From Salvia splendens (lineage: Eukaryota; Streptophyta; Magnoliopsida; Lamiales; Lamiaceae): a DNA stretch of 64,000 nt. Under the pieces are notes generated by a model. The model had not been told where the DNA came from, searched no databases, and saw nothing but the letters and a program-made list of their open reading frames with translations. Shown here piece by piece: positions 1-10,926 of this stretch. Both the position numbers and the translations under genes were made by a program. Positions within the stretch are counted from its first letter, which is position 1; every line of letters starts with the position of its first letter. The stretch is from positions 24,668,209 through 24,732,208 of the forward strand of contig NC_056033.1 of assembly GCF_004379255.2 (NCBI RefSeq). The letters are read 5' to 3'.

Positions 1-27
1 AAGCTGGAATCGAGAACGGAGGTATGT

Positions 28-1886
28 GTGTTTATAGGGTACCCTAGAGGATCGAAAGCTTATGAATTCTATAGTCTAAGAGACAAGAAAGTCATTGTGA
101 GTACTCACGCGACATTCTTAGAGGAAGATTTTATAATGAATCATAAACCTAGCAGTGAAGTGGCTCTTAACGAGCTAACTTCTGTCACAAGTTCCATTAA
201 CCAAGAACCCGTACATAATGTACAAACAATTCCCGAAATTTAAACTTCTACACCAAGCATTGTAGTGCCGCGCCGCAGTGGGAGGGTCTCTCATGAGCGC
301 GATATATACATTGGTTTGGGGGAATCTATGGATCACTCCTCGGACAGCAATGTATTAGATCCCTAGAACTTTACGGAAGCGCAAGCAGATATCGATCATT
401 GCGAATGGGTGAAAGCAATGGATTCGGAACTACAATCTATGGTAGACAAAGGCGTGTACGATTTGTCCGTCCTACCCGAAGGCTGTACTGCCATTGGGAG
501 CAAGTGGATATACAAACGTAAACGTGGACCCGATGGACGAGTTAAAGTCTTTAAGGCAAGACTAGTGGCCAAGGGGAAGGTATCGATTACGATGAGACCT
601 TCTCCCCGGTGGCCATGCTCAAATCGATCTGGATACTGTTGTCTATTGCAACTTACATGGATTGGGATGTAAGACTGCGTTCTTGATCGGGAGTCTTGAG
701 GAGACCATCTACATGGAACAACCCGAAGGATATGCCATAAATGGCAAAGAACACATGGTTTGGAAGCTTAAGAAGTCCATTTATGGCCTCAAGCAAGCAT
801 CTAGATCATGGAACCAGTGTTTCGATCAAACATTTCATAAGTTTGGATTTGAAAAAGTGCCCAAATGAAAGCTGCGTTTATAAGAAGGTTGAAAAGGGGA
901 ATGTTGTGTTCTTAGTTTTATATGTAGATGACATTCTTCTAATTGGAAATAATAAAAAGATGTTGTCATCAGTACGAACTTGGTTGTCGAACCAATTCGA
1001 GATAAAGGATATGGGAGACGCGGGACACATCCTCGGGATCAAGGTTCTTAGGAATCGTGTAAAGAGGACGTTGTGCATATCTCAAGAACCTTACATCAAT
1101 ACTGTACTTAGTCGCTTCAGCATGCAAGATGCCAAGAAATGTTTCTTACCATTTAGACATGACATCCATCTGTCTCAAGAGATGTACCCTAAAACGCCAT
1201 CTGAGATAGAAGAGATGAGGAGGATTCCATATGCTTCGGCAGTTGGAAGTCTCATGTATGCTATGCTTTGTACAAGACCTGATATTTGCTTTGCTGTTGG
1301 CATGGTGGCAAGATATCAGTCCAATCCGGGCCAAGGACATTGGATTGCCGTAAAGAACATACTCAAGTACCTTAAACGGACTAAGGACTATGCTCTAGTT
1401 TACAATCCAGCCGAGCTCTGTCCTTTGGGATATACTGACTCAGATTTCCAATCTGATCAAGACTCGAGAAAATCTACTTCTGGATATGTGTTCACCTTAG
1501 GAGGTGGAGCCGTAATTTGGAAGAGTGTGAAGCAGAAATGCATCGCGGACTTGACCATGGAAGCCGAGTATGTGGCCGCTTCGGAGGCTGCAAAAGAGGC
1601 TGTATGGTTCAAGAACTTCCTTGTGGATTTAGGTGTGGTTACGAATCTGCCCAAGAGCATCACCATTTATTATGACAATTCTGGTGCTGTGGCAAACTCG
1701 AAAGAACCAAGAGCTCACAAAGCGAGCAAACACATAGAGATGAAGTATCATATCATCAGAGATATAGTGCAGAGAGGAGACATACAAGTGGTCAAGATTG
1801 CGTCAGAGAACAACCTGGCAGATCCCTTTACAAAGGCATTGGCGGTGAAACCATTCGAATGCCATGTCGAAGGGATGGGAGTTTGA
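28..1886 (+). pseudogene. Copia-A copy 1 pol fragment (integrase C-term, RT, RNase H)
   Basis: Conceptual translation gives the integrase C-terminal region (FxGYPRGSKAYEF, LEEDF), the copia reverse transcriptase with YVDD at 921-932, and RNase H with TDSDF, TMEAEY, YYDNSGA and LADPFTK acidic motifs. It is broken: TAA at 241-243 and TAG at 364-366 (Ser and Trp codons in copy 2), a 13-bp deletion near 574 and a 16-bp deletion near 667 (both frameshifting), and a frame break near 855. The final TGA at 1884-1886 is CGA in copy 2, where the protein runs 13 codons further. RT palm and RNase H are intact in one frame from about 850 to 1886. The product would copy element RNA into cDNA in cytoplasmic particles; this copy cannot. 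Confidence 0.92.
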
Positions 1887-1917
1887 CTCATTCAAGACCT
1901 CAACTCGCTTTCAGTTT

Positions 1918-1988
1918 AAGTGGTAGAATTAGACGTGTTGTACATTTGTTTTGTATACTCGAAAGCTGTTTTGAGTATAAGTGGGAGA
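1918..1988 (+). promoter_or_regulatory. Duplicated polypurine tract of Copia-A copy 1
   Basis: The plus-strand primer site AAGTGGGAGA at 1979-1988 lies directly before the LTR. A second, slightly mutated copy (AAGTGGTAGA) sits 61 bp upstream at 1918-1927. The stretch between them resembles the LTR start (GTATACTCGAAAG versus GTATACTAGAAA). The same arrangement occurs in Copia-A copy 2 and in Copia-B. Confidence 0.7.
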
Positions 1989-1989
1989 T

Positions 1990-2446
1990 AGTTAGAGTTT
2001 GTATACTAGAAATCACCTTTCGAGTGATTGAATATTGTAAAACTCTATATGATATTTTCCAAAGGAATAAAACAGATTATTTTTGTCATAATGTTGTTAT
2101 GTTTTACATTTTATGGATGTTTATTGCATGTTTAAATGTATAAGCAACTTAACAAAGTCTAAGTCTTTGTTTTAGTAGACCGGTTGTGAGAGTTGTCTAC
2201 TTTAAGGTAACACGTTCAGTTCTAAACAAAGAAAAAGAAGAATTTCACAACCTAGATATGCCTAGACTACCTATCGTGAAAGGTTGCAATGTCAGTCCGC
2301 ATATTTCTAAGCGTTACTGAAATAAGATGACATTAGTGTGGTATAGCACTGAATTGGATCTAACGGCAAGACGAGTCTTTATGCTATCTACTGAAAGACG
2401 AGGTCTTGATAATTAATTTCTTAATCAATGTACGCTAGGGTGTTGT
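1990..2446 (+). repeat. Copia-A 3' LTR, first 457 bp only
   Basis: It starts right after the polypurine tract, with AGTTAGAG in place of the family TGTTAG. It follows the U3 of the other Copia-A LTRs to about 2446, then switches to Gypsy-L LTR sequence. About two thirds of the 1466-bp LTR is missing, including the TATA box and U5. Confidence 0.9.
2165..2408 (+). other. Conserved structured segment in Copia LTR U3
   Basis: Several perfect helices can be drawn. H1 pairs 2165-2175 with 2222-2231. H3 pairs AATGTCA (2288-2294) with TGACATT (2328-2334), with inner TATTTC/GAAATA (2302-2307/2319-2324). H5 pairs CAAGAC (2367-2372) with GTCTTG (2403-2408), around GTCTTT/AAAGAC. Copia-B forms the same helices with different bases. 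Because the TATA box lies downstream, this segment would be in the 3' end of the element RNA. Function is not known to me. Confidence 0.6.
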
Positions 2447-2714
2447 AGTTGGAATTTGCATAAACATAATTGTGAAAGCTCTATCATAAGAATTCCACTA
2501 TTTACCTAATTTACTTGCTTTATTTCAATTGCTTTATTTATTTTTGCTTAGTTAAACCAAAACTCTTGTTTCTCTAGATAGTAATTGGCGCTTAGTACAT
2601 GATAGACAGTTGTAATTATATTCCCTGTGTTTTGTATCCCGGTACTGCCTTTAGCTATCCTATTTCTACATTGTATACTTGCAAATAGTTGTAGTGCTAA
2701 AAAATAGTGCATCA
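2447..2714 (+). repeat. Gypsy-L LTR, 3'-end fragment
   Basis: The segment matches the end of the Gypsy-L LTR at 29856-29968 and the reverse complement of 4197-4490. It ends in the family terminus GTGCATCA at 2707-2714. Its 5' part is gone at the junction with the broken Copia-A LTR. It abuts an Athila-type gag fragment in opposite orientation, so this is a rearranged junction rather than an intact element end. Confidence 0.78.
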
Positions 2715-4196
2715 GAAGTCTTTAATGAACATGCTGAACGTGGGTAACTTCAACGCTTGTAAGAAAGGTAGATTAATTTCCGACTTTCCAAAAATCTCCA
2801 TGAAATTATTGGGATCATGTTTCCGTCTATTGGTCTCTCCTCTATATGGGTAAGGCTTCGTACGCTTGACCGCATTGCTTGAGCCTTTATTAGAACTTTC
2901 TCCCTCATGTCTTTTCACTTCCTCGTTCAGCTCATCTGGCTCTTGATCAAGAGGTAGTGGATCAGCTAACTGAGGAGGCAACAGCCTCCTCGCCTCATCC
3001 AGGGGAGCCTCCTTCCTGTACTCTGTTCCAGCTCTCCCCTGGGTTAACTCTTCACTTTCTTCTTCCACCCTTCTCAAGGGCTCGGCGTAATCTTTCCCTG
3101 ATCTAAGAATGATTTTGCTGATATTAGCTCTGTCCGGCATCTTAACAGTAGCGGGAATCCGACCGTCATGTCCACGTATCTCGTTCAATGTTGTGGCCAT
3201 TTGCGAGATCTGTTTTGTGAGCATATCCATAGCCGCCTTCTGCTCCTGTTGGGCATATTGTAACTGATGCACCACATCGTTATTGGCCTGCATGTTACCC
3301 TAGTGGTGTTGTTGAGAGTTCAGTAAATCCGCCACTAGGTCATCCATGCTCTTAGGTTGTTTGGAAGTTAGTTGGCTTGAGCTTGCTCCTGGTGGATTGT
3401 TGGACGATGACCCCTGTCCATGATGGAAATTCCCATGCGGACCTTGATTTCTGGACTACTATGGATGGGCATTGGGATTGTTGTTATGGTATCCCCTCTG
3501 ATGTAGTGGAACGTAAGAGACCATCTGATTGCTTTGATTTCGGTTTGGCCAATTAGGTTGGTTCCCTTGTCCCTTGTTATTATTCCAGTTGTTCTGGCCA
3601 TCATGGTTACGGTTTTTCCACTGGGTTGCCCTTCCGGCTGTTGTGGATAACTGATAGTTGTTGGTAGCTTAATGCCGGCGGATGCTAAGAGTTATTGCCG
3701 GTGGTGGCGGCTGGTTTGTATTATGATCTGTCCACCTGAAGTTTGGATGTTCCCTCTTTGTCTTCCTGGGTTCCACCCACCATTCTGATTCTAGTGTCCA
3801 GCGGTGTTCACCTGGGCTTAAAAGTACAGCTCCCCTGGAGGTCGATAATTGGGATAAACCTCCTCCTAGCTCGATACAGGCTTTACCTTCTTAGGAGGAG
3901 CAACGAAATTTACTCTCTCTTGCTTTTTGCTCCTCTTTCTTAGATATTCTTTTATGTCATTATTTATCCTTCGTTGGAACTCAATCGTTAGTTGGGCGTC
4001 ACAGATTGATCAAGTAGGGATACTGAACGGACCAAGACGAACGACGTTTTCTGTCACTTGTGCGTGTCCTCTGAACGGATCCAGTGGACAATCTAACTGA
4101 TCAACTTGGGATGTTCGATCCACTCTAGCTCTGTTGAATTGCGCGAACGGAGGGACTCAAGAGCTCTTTCAAAACTTTAACCCACAATACTACTAC
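2715..4196 (-). pseudogene. Athila-type gag fragment
   Basis: The clearest reading frame is 3293-2712 on the minus strand (193 codons). It parallels the C-terminal gag of the Gypsy-A element at 45700-46350: the QANNDVVH start, the KQxSQxATxL helix, a Pro/Glu-rich linker, then the NLPFLQALKLPTFSMFIKDF-like segment that leads into protease. The upstream Asn/Gln/Gly-rich part (about 3300-3800, including WNPGRQRG) is broken by stops and frameshifts. Sequence from about 3850 to 4196 is only weakly recognisable. No PBS or protease is attached. Confidence 0.75.
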
Positions 4197-5093
4197 TGAT
4201 GCACTTTTTATTAGCACTATAAATACCTGCATGTATACAGAGTAGGAATAGTATAGCTAAAGATTAGTACCAGATATCTATCAAGGGGAAAACAAACACA
4301 GACTGTCTATCTTCTATTAAAACTCAATTACTATCTAGAAGAACCGAAAGTTTTGGGATTTTTTGAAAACAAAGAACAATTAAAAGTAAAGAAACAACTC
4401 ATTGCAAATAAACACAGAGATAAACGTATAGAGATAAGGGAATTCCAGGGATATGCGTTCACAGTTATGGTTATACAAATTCCAACTACAACACCCTAGC
4501 ACAATTATTACTTTGATAGAACGAGTCACCTATGTTATGCTCATATGATGCAAGCGTGGATTACAAATATTAGGGTTGTCAATGCTAAATACGTAACTCC
4601 TAAAAGCACCTAAGACCCTTGAAAAGTCCTCTCTCTCAATTAACAGTGCCGTTTTAAGGGAAGTTAATTGTAGTGTCTATTAAGTGGATCCAACTCACCA
4701 ACCTCCTCTCACGATTATGTAGCAAGTTATATTAAATCATCACTAAATGTGTCACTCAAGCATGAAGCATTATCCATTAACTTAAGGAAGAAATAAACTA
4801 AGAACAAACGGATGTTAAATAGAAATAGGAGTTGTATAAACCAATAAAAGTTACTAACACATCCCAAGAATCCTATGAGTTTAATTACACATGATAGAAT
4901 AAGCTAAAAACAAAGATTCAAGGGAAGACAATGAAAATATAAGAACTAAAGCAATAAAACCCAAAGGTTGATTCTTTGTAGCCTTGATGATGTTGAATCA
5001 TTCTTCAACTCCTTGCACAAAGAAGCACTCTAACTTTTAAGCTCTGGATATATTTGGCAAAGAGAAGATCTATTTTTGATGAAGCTGTGGGGG

Positions 5094-5103
5094 CTATTTA
5101 TAG
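5094..5103 (-). promoter_or_regulatory. TATA box of the Gypsy-L LTR
   Basis: CTATAAATAG is read on the minus strand and followed by CCCCCA. The same TATAAATAGCCCCC is present in the plus-strand LTR copy at 29251, so the site is conserved between copies. It marks the likely U3/R boundary about 30 bp downstream. Confidence 0.6.
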
Positions 5104-5220
5104 GGGAAAAATCGTCCCTCATCATATAAGGAAAAGGGTTGCAAAATATGGTAAATCTTGGAGAGAACGTACGGCAAATTCTGTTTGCCGCTTGTTCACA
5201 GCTGGCCGTTGCACCTTGGC

Positions 5221-5462
5221 CAGCGGTCGCTGTGGGTTGGTTCGAGGCTTCTGACTCTTGGCTGGCGGGCCGCTGCACTTGTTTCAGCAGTCGCTAGCCA
5301 TCATCCCATAACTCTCTGGACACTCTATAGCGGTCGCCACGCATTCTTCAACGGTCGCTGGGCGTGTCTTGCCTTTATGCACAACTTTTCCGGAGCGGGC
5401 CGCTACTGGCTTAGCGGTCGTTGAGCGCCAGCGGTCGCCGGCTGTGTTGCAGCGGACCACTG
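5221..5462. repeat. Array of AGCGGTCGC-like motifs in Gypsy-L U3
   Basis: Nine close variants of AGCGGTCGC or its complement occur in about 240 bp, starting near 5221, 5266, 5287, 5329, 5350, 5394, 5413, 5430 and 5451. The surrounding LTR is AT-rich. The plus-strand copy at 27450-27690 keeps the array with some CpG decay. Spacing is uneven (about 17-45 bp), so this is a cluster of short sites rather than a strict tandem repeat. Confidence 0.65.
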
Positions 5463-5657
5463 GACATGTAGAACAGCTCCAGATTTCCAACTTCGTATTT
5501 TGACTCCCTTTTTAGGCTCAAATATGCAAATTTCTCACAAAACATGTCAAAATAGCAAAATAGATAAAATATGCAAATAATGAATATGTAATGTAACTTT
5601 GACATTGAAAACGAACCAAAAGATGGCCATAAAATTGTGCAAAATCCGAGCGTATCA

Positions 5658-7189
5658 ACTCCCCCAAACTTACATATTTGTTTGTCCTTGAACAAAACAT
5701 AAAAGACACAAGAATAGACGCACGAAATGCACAGGACTAGACGTCATAATTGCCTCAAAGTATGGAATAGATAGATCAAACATGCACTAACGCAATCAAA
5801 TCAAGCAAGGCTTATTAGTACATTTTCATTACTAACTCGTGGAACACCTTGAATTCATGCACTCACATGTGACAAACTTCCAAAGATGGGAAGTGTTCTC
5901 TCACTCTCAAAGTGTATAAGGTAAAGTATTTAAGCACTCAAATCATGCATCATGCAAATTACCCTAGGCTTGCTCAAAGTCTAATCCCTCCTCTACTGGA
6001 TGTGATTAAGCATCAAAAGTCCGAAAGGTTTTTATTTTTTGTTGTAATGTAGGCTCTTTGGTAGGTGAGGAATATTTGGCTAAAAAGTGGCTAAAAATAA
6101 AAATCTCAAGTAGAGTAAAATAGACTCTACTTTGCATATAAACCCAAGAAACTTTTGATAATTATTCTCCTTCAACTCACATTCCAAAACCTTTGATATT
6201 TTCTTTTCTTTTTCTTTTTTCTATCCTTTCATTCTTTTTCTTTTCTTACAGAGACATTCTTTCTAGATCAAGCACATTTTTGAATTTTTCTATTTCACAA
6301 CATGCACTTTTATAACTTTAAGCACACTACTTTTCATTTTTCACAATTTCCCCCTATCTCTCCAATTCCTTTACAAAAGATAAAAATAACTATACTAACC
6401 CAATGAATTGTCTCCATTGATTTGGCTTTGCTTAAAGGCTCAAAATTGGCTCGAAATGGATAAAGAATAAGTTTTTCAAAAAGGGCCAAAATTTTGGATA
6501 TAAGCAGCTATGAAAAGATGGCCTAACATCCTCCTTAATCAACTTAAACACTATGTAAACTTAGGCAGACTAGGAGCAAGTTCTAGAAACATATACATGA
6601 ATTTAGATAAATCACACATGAAAGAAATTAAGGCTCAAATCTCACAAGGTATAGCATGATTCAAGGCGAACAAGCGATTCACTAATTATGCACCTTTTTA
6701 CCAAACCATCATATCAAAACGTCAAGCCATACTTAATCAAAGATGAAAGAAATTTATATCATAGGCAACTCGGTCTAAGCATGCGTGTTTCTAAGTTCTT
6801 CATGCTATGTTCATGACAAGGATTTACCTTCGGGAATTTTTAAAAACAAAAAGAAAAACAAACTCAAAAACCTAAACTCACGATCTACCACTTCATCCGC
6901 CAAACTTATTTACCACAAAGTGTAAAATAAGTTTGTAGAGTCGGTAGGGACGTGAGTAAACTATGGAAAGCAATACAGATACCTTGAAATTTTTTGCGTA
7001 GAGGTCGGACGGGCGAAAATTTGAAAAATTCGAAAATTCGTAGCTAGGCACTGAAAAGGTGTCTTCTCTCGCGTTTCATTCATTCTCATCTTCATTTTAT
7101 CGTTGTGGCTTGCTCGAGTTAGATTGTCAAGCTTCTGCCACGCTTCACTATAGTGGGTTAAGTTGGGACACTTGACTTGAAAGACTAAA
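5658..7189 (-). mobile_element. Gypsy-L 3' internal region and UTR
   Basis: The reverse complement is nearly the same as 25914-27249 and ends at the polypurine tract before the LTR. It is AT-rich, with long poly-pyrimidine runs and many stops, and looks non-coding. Between 6961 and 7194 an 81-codon minus-strand frame exists that I cannot assign; it may be the tail of the last ORF. The region ends at the target-site duplication of the next solo LTR. Confidence 0.75.
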
Positions 7190-7194
7190 CTAAC

Positions 7195-10100
7195 TGTCAG
7201 GACCACATCTCCCTAGTCAAAGAAAGTGTAGCTATATCGCGACTAAATCTTACTGAAACTGTCTCAACTCATCATAAGATGCTTAATTCAAAGGAAAACA
7301 ATGTCTGAAATGTGTTGAGGGTACGGATCATACTGAATCAGAGTAGTTATGGGACAATTGTCTTTGCTAAAAACAAGTTCTAAATTTGCGCAACGGAAGA
7401 GTACCAAGACAAATGTAATATGTATGAAGACATACTACATCAGCTATCTTCCTACTTATTCAATCTTCTATCCCAACACCTCATCGGCCTTGACAACGAT
7501 TAACATGCACATTAAGGAAAACAATATGCAGGGCTGAGTACATGATGCACTCAGTAGGCTCATGCCGAAAACATTTCTCTTTTAGTTGTCAGCCAAACTG
7601 AGTGAACGCAGGGTTTTTCTGAAAACAAGTCCCGGTCACTAAAATCTGTTATTTCTTTCTGAAATAGACTGCAGTATTTTAAACTTCTGATGATATGCCA
7701 TGTCAAACTGCGTAAATCGGGACGGTGGCCACATTCCACGGTCACTGGGCCGGCCAACCTGGCACTAGCTCACGGCCCCTGGACCGGCCAACCTGGCGCT
7801 AGCTCACGGTCCCTGTGTGTACACTAGTCCGAGTAGGGTTTGCGGCACTACTAGGACCCGAATTCGATATAACTGGTTAGCATAGCCAACAGATAGGCAA
7901 TCTTAAAACAAAAACTGGGCATGACAACTCATTCAAATAATCATGTTTTCACATAAAACACGCTTTAAAAGACATGAGAGAAAGCCCACCTCGATTGCTT
8001 AAACTCTTGCAAAACGGGTGCTTTCCTTGCCCTGAGATTACTCATCGAGCGACGACGTTCCTTTACAAAATTAATATACTTAAATTAGGCTTTAAGTAAT
8101 TATTTATCTTGCATGAATGCATGCCTATGCGTGTGCTCTTTTATTTTATTTTTTTCTTTCTAAAACTTAGAGATCTAAATTCTTTAATTAAATCGGTGAT
8201 TTAATTTATTCGGAATCTGACCAAACTGTGCGGGTATATTAAATTCCCGGATTAACTTAAGTATTTAAAATACTTTCTGTGACTAATGGAATTCTCATCT
8301 ATTTATTTACTGGGTACTATTTCAACACGACTTGCTAATTTCTTTTCTTCCGTGGCTTAAGGAATAAATTCCAATCCCACACTATTTAATCGCGGCCTGA
8401 GCGATTAAGTATCAACTCATTTCTCCTATCCACAACATCGGCCCACTGCCTACTTTAATCAAACCCATACTTCAATTAATTGAGCATAGCCCAATTCTTT
8501 ATTTACTTATTAGTCCAACATTTTATCAAAATCAAAATAAATGAGCAAGGCCCAAGTCCTCACCCCTAATCCATCAAGCTCCCACCCCCACCCCTTTCTC
8601 AATTCCTCATTTCCAAATGAAGATGGAGACGGAAGCCTAGCCTCCTCTCGGTGACCCCCCCTTTTTCGAACCATCTCTCTCCGTCTTCTCATGACACTTC
8701 CAAATGGAGGAATCGAGTCGCTAAGCCCCAGCCTCCATCTGCGGTGGGGTCTGAATCAGAGGAAGAAACGACGTCGCTGACGTCCCTCCTTCGGCACGCG
8801 CTCGGAGCTGCTGGAGCAGCAGGATTCTATGTCACCTCGCGAGGCTTCCGTCGTCGCTGTCGATTCGTGCTGCTGGCTCGAGACCATCTCTCATTCCCGT
8901 CGACTCTACGCCATTGGAGCAGGCAAGAGGAATGTCACCGTCGAGCCTGACCGCGGTAGACCGTGTTGCTGTCGTCGTGCACTGGATACGGCGTCTGACC
9001 ACGCGGTCTTCTTCCGGACCGTCGGCTCGCTCCAGCTGTCTTATCGCAGCTCAGTTCTCGTCGTCCCTCAAGCACACCCGAAGCTAAGTCCTCTAATCAT
9101 CTATTATTTGATTTCTTTGTGAAACTTGATTGTGAAACAACTATTTAGTTGTTCTAAGTTCTTAATCCTCAGTTTCACTTACTGGTCTGATATGATGTGG
9201 GGTTCTAAAGCATGCTCCTATGTTCTTGAGCTTTTGTGTTCCTAAGTTCTCATGTTCTAGCTATTGGTTTGCTCTATATGATGAAAACTGAGTTGTTGGG
9301 AGATTACCTGCTGTGTATTGATTCTAGCTGTTATCTGTAACTCGGCTCTTGGTCTCCCTCACTTCCACTCGTTGCTTCGGCCCCTCCCTCTCTTGGCTCA
9401 CTGTATTGATTGTTTGTGGTGCTGGTGAGGGTGGAGGAGGCTGAGTGCTTAACTCTTATATAGAGGGGAGGTGTAACTGAAAGCCTGCAAGGCTGTGGTG
9501 TGTGCAGTTACTGGCCTTTAGGTTGCACAAAGCAGCTGATCTGTTTGTGGCATTGCAGTGCAAGTACTCTGGCCCTCCAGTTCTTTTCATAACCGATTTT
9601 GGTGGCTTATGGGGCGTACTCATGGACTTCATGTGGCTGCTGCGCTCTGCAGCATTCTAACCAACTTTGGCTTCATATGTGGGTCTAGTACTTGGTGCAT
9701 TAATGGGCTGTTGTCTCTCATTGCAGGTGCACATCGGAGATAGCCTTTGTGGCTGATTTCCTTGACCATAACAGGTTTGAATGGGGTGGTACAGGCTGTT
9801 ATCTGCAGCCTTGCAGCGCTGCAGTTGGAGGGGGAAATTGGCTGGCTGATCTTGCCCTTCTTGGCCCAGCTTTCTCTCACTTTTTCGAAAGGTACTGAGT
9901 TTCTTATCTTTGCTAAAACATGGTGTTAGTTGCATTTTATTTCATGCATTCTAATCCCCTTTCGTGGTTCTTGGCAGGGCTAAGGCTATGGTGCCGAGGC
10001 TGTCTCTCCTCGTGGCCTCACCCTCTCGGCTCGTCTGGGATTTTGGGGCCGAGATGGCTCACGTTGAAGGCCGAGAAAGTTCACTTTGAACTCTCGGTTG

Positions 10101-10330
10101 TAGTAGTCCAACATGAACTCCCTTTTGTTTATCTCAACACATGTATTGTTTACTAGTTGTCGAATCTCATTTCTTTTATTCTCATCGTCGAAGATTGTAA
10201 TTTATTAGTTTGAGATTCTGGAAATTGTATTTGTACTCTTTTTCAAGAAATAAAAATACTCATTCATTTTTCAATAAAATTCTAGTATTTTATTTCATGC
10301 TTATTGAGAATCTAAGTTTCGGCTATTACA
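7195..10330 (-). mobile_element. Gypsy-T solo LTR 1 (3136 bp), TSD CTAAC
   Basis: Ends are TGTCAGGACC and GGCTATTACA, flanked by CTAAC at 7190-7194 and 10331-10335. With no internal region it is a solo LTR from LTR-LTR recombination. Orientation is minus, since the plus-oriented LTR at 55265-58536 ends GGTCATGACA before its PBS. It belongs to the same subtype as solo LTR 4: CCACATCTCCCTAGT start and a GC-rich block (here 8640-9080). Reading frames inside it are not shared between copies and are judged non-coding. Confidence 0.93.
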
Positions 10331-10926
10331 CTAACTAAACTGAACTGATCCGCTTGCTAAACTGATTAAATCCACTTGATCAACTCATCCTATCATTTCC
10401 TGAAATGGACAAACATAGTAAAGCGATAAATGTCAGTCTCCTGCAAAATGTACGATAAAGTAAAACTCTCCCAACAACTTCATCTTCTTCACAGAATCAA
10501 CATGGAAAACATAGTAAAGCAGATCTGATCGATTACTAGTAATGAAACATCATAAGTACTTTCAAACTTAAATCTTCACCTAAGAATTGAACTTCATTCA
10601 CATAAACAAGAAGCTAAACCATAATCATGCAGAAAACCAAACTCATCTATCAGATCTAAACGTCCTAACACATTTCATCCATAATTCTTCTTCGCAATCA
10701 GACGAAACATAAATCGAAGACTCAGATACATCGGATCGAACCGCAGTAACCATTTGAGCTAAGACATACATCGCGAATAGGAAATCAAACAGATCGGAGA
10801 GATTATGTATAACCACAGGAAATTCCAATGAGGAAATGAGATCATAATACTTAAATTACTAAATCTAAAAGTCATGAGTAGCAGCAAAACGTATACCAAA
10901 AATAACTAATAAAATAGGAAATTGTT

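Larger units (their letters stand above)
1..2446 (+). mobile_element. Copia-A copy 1, 3' half of a Ty1/copia element
   Basis: The window opens inside the pol gene of a Ty1/copia element. Order seen: end of integrase, reverse transcriptase, RNase H, a duplicated polypurine tract, then the first third of a 3' LTR. The sequence closely matches Copia-A copy 2 (22690-25090) in the same orientation, so these are two members of one family. The LTR breaks at about 2446, where it runs into a Gypsy-L LTR end. The 5' part lies outside the window. Confidence 0.93.
4197..5657 (-). repeat. Gypsy-L LTR, full length (1461 bp)
   Basis: In minus orientation it begins TGATACGC at 5657 and ends GTGCATCA at 4197. 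Directly to its right is the purine-rich AGTTTGGGGGAGT (minus strand), so it is the 3' LTR of the internal region at 5658-7189. A TATA-like CTATAAATAG lies on the minus strand at 5094-5103. It matches the LTR at 27250-29968, which is in the opposite orientation and interrupted. The left flank is the gag fragment, and a matching target duplication at the other end is not in the window. Confidence 0.88.

Noticed and set aside
8651..9122. Possible host exon in the GC-rich part of solo LTR 1
   Set aside because: It lies within TSD-bounded LTR ends, and the equivalent frames in solo LTR 4 (31754-32188) give unrelated proteins.
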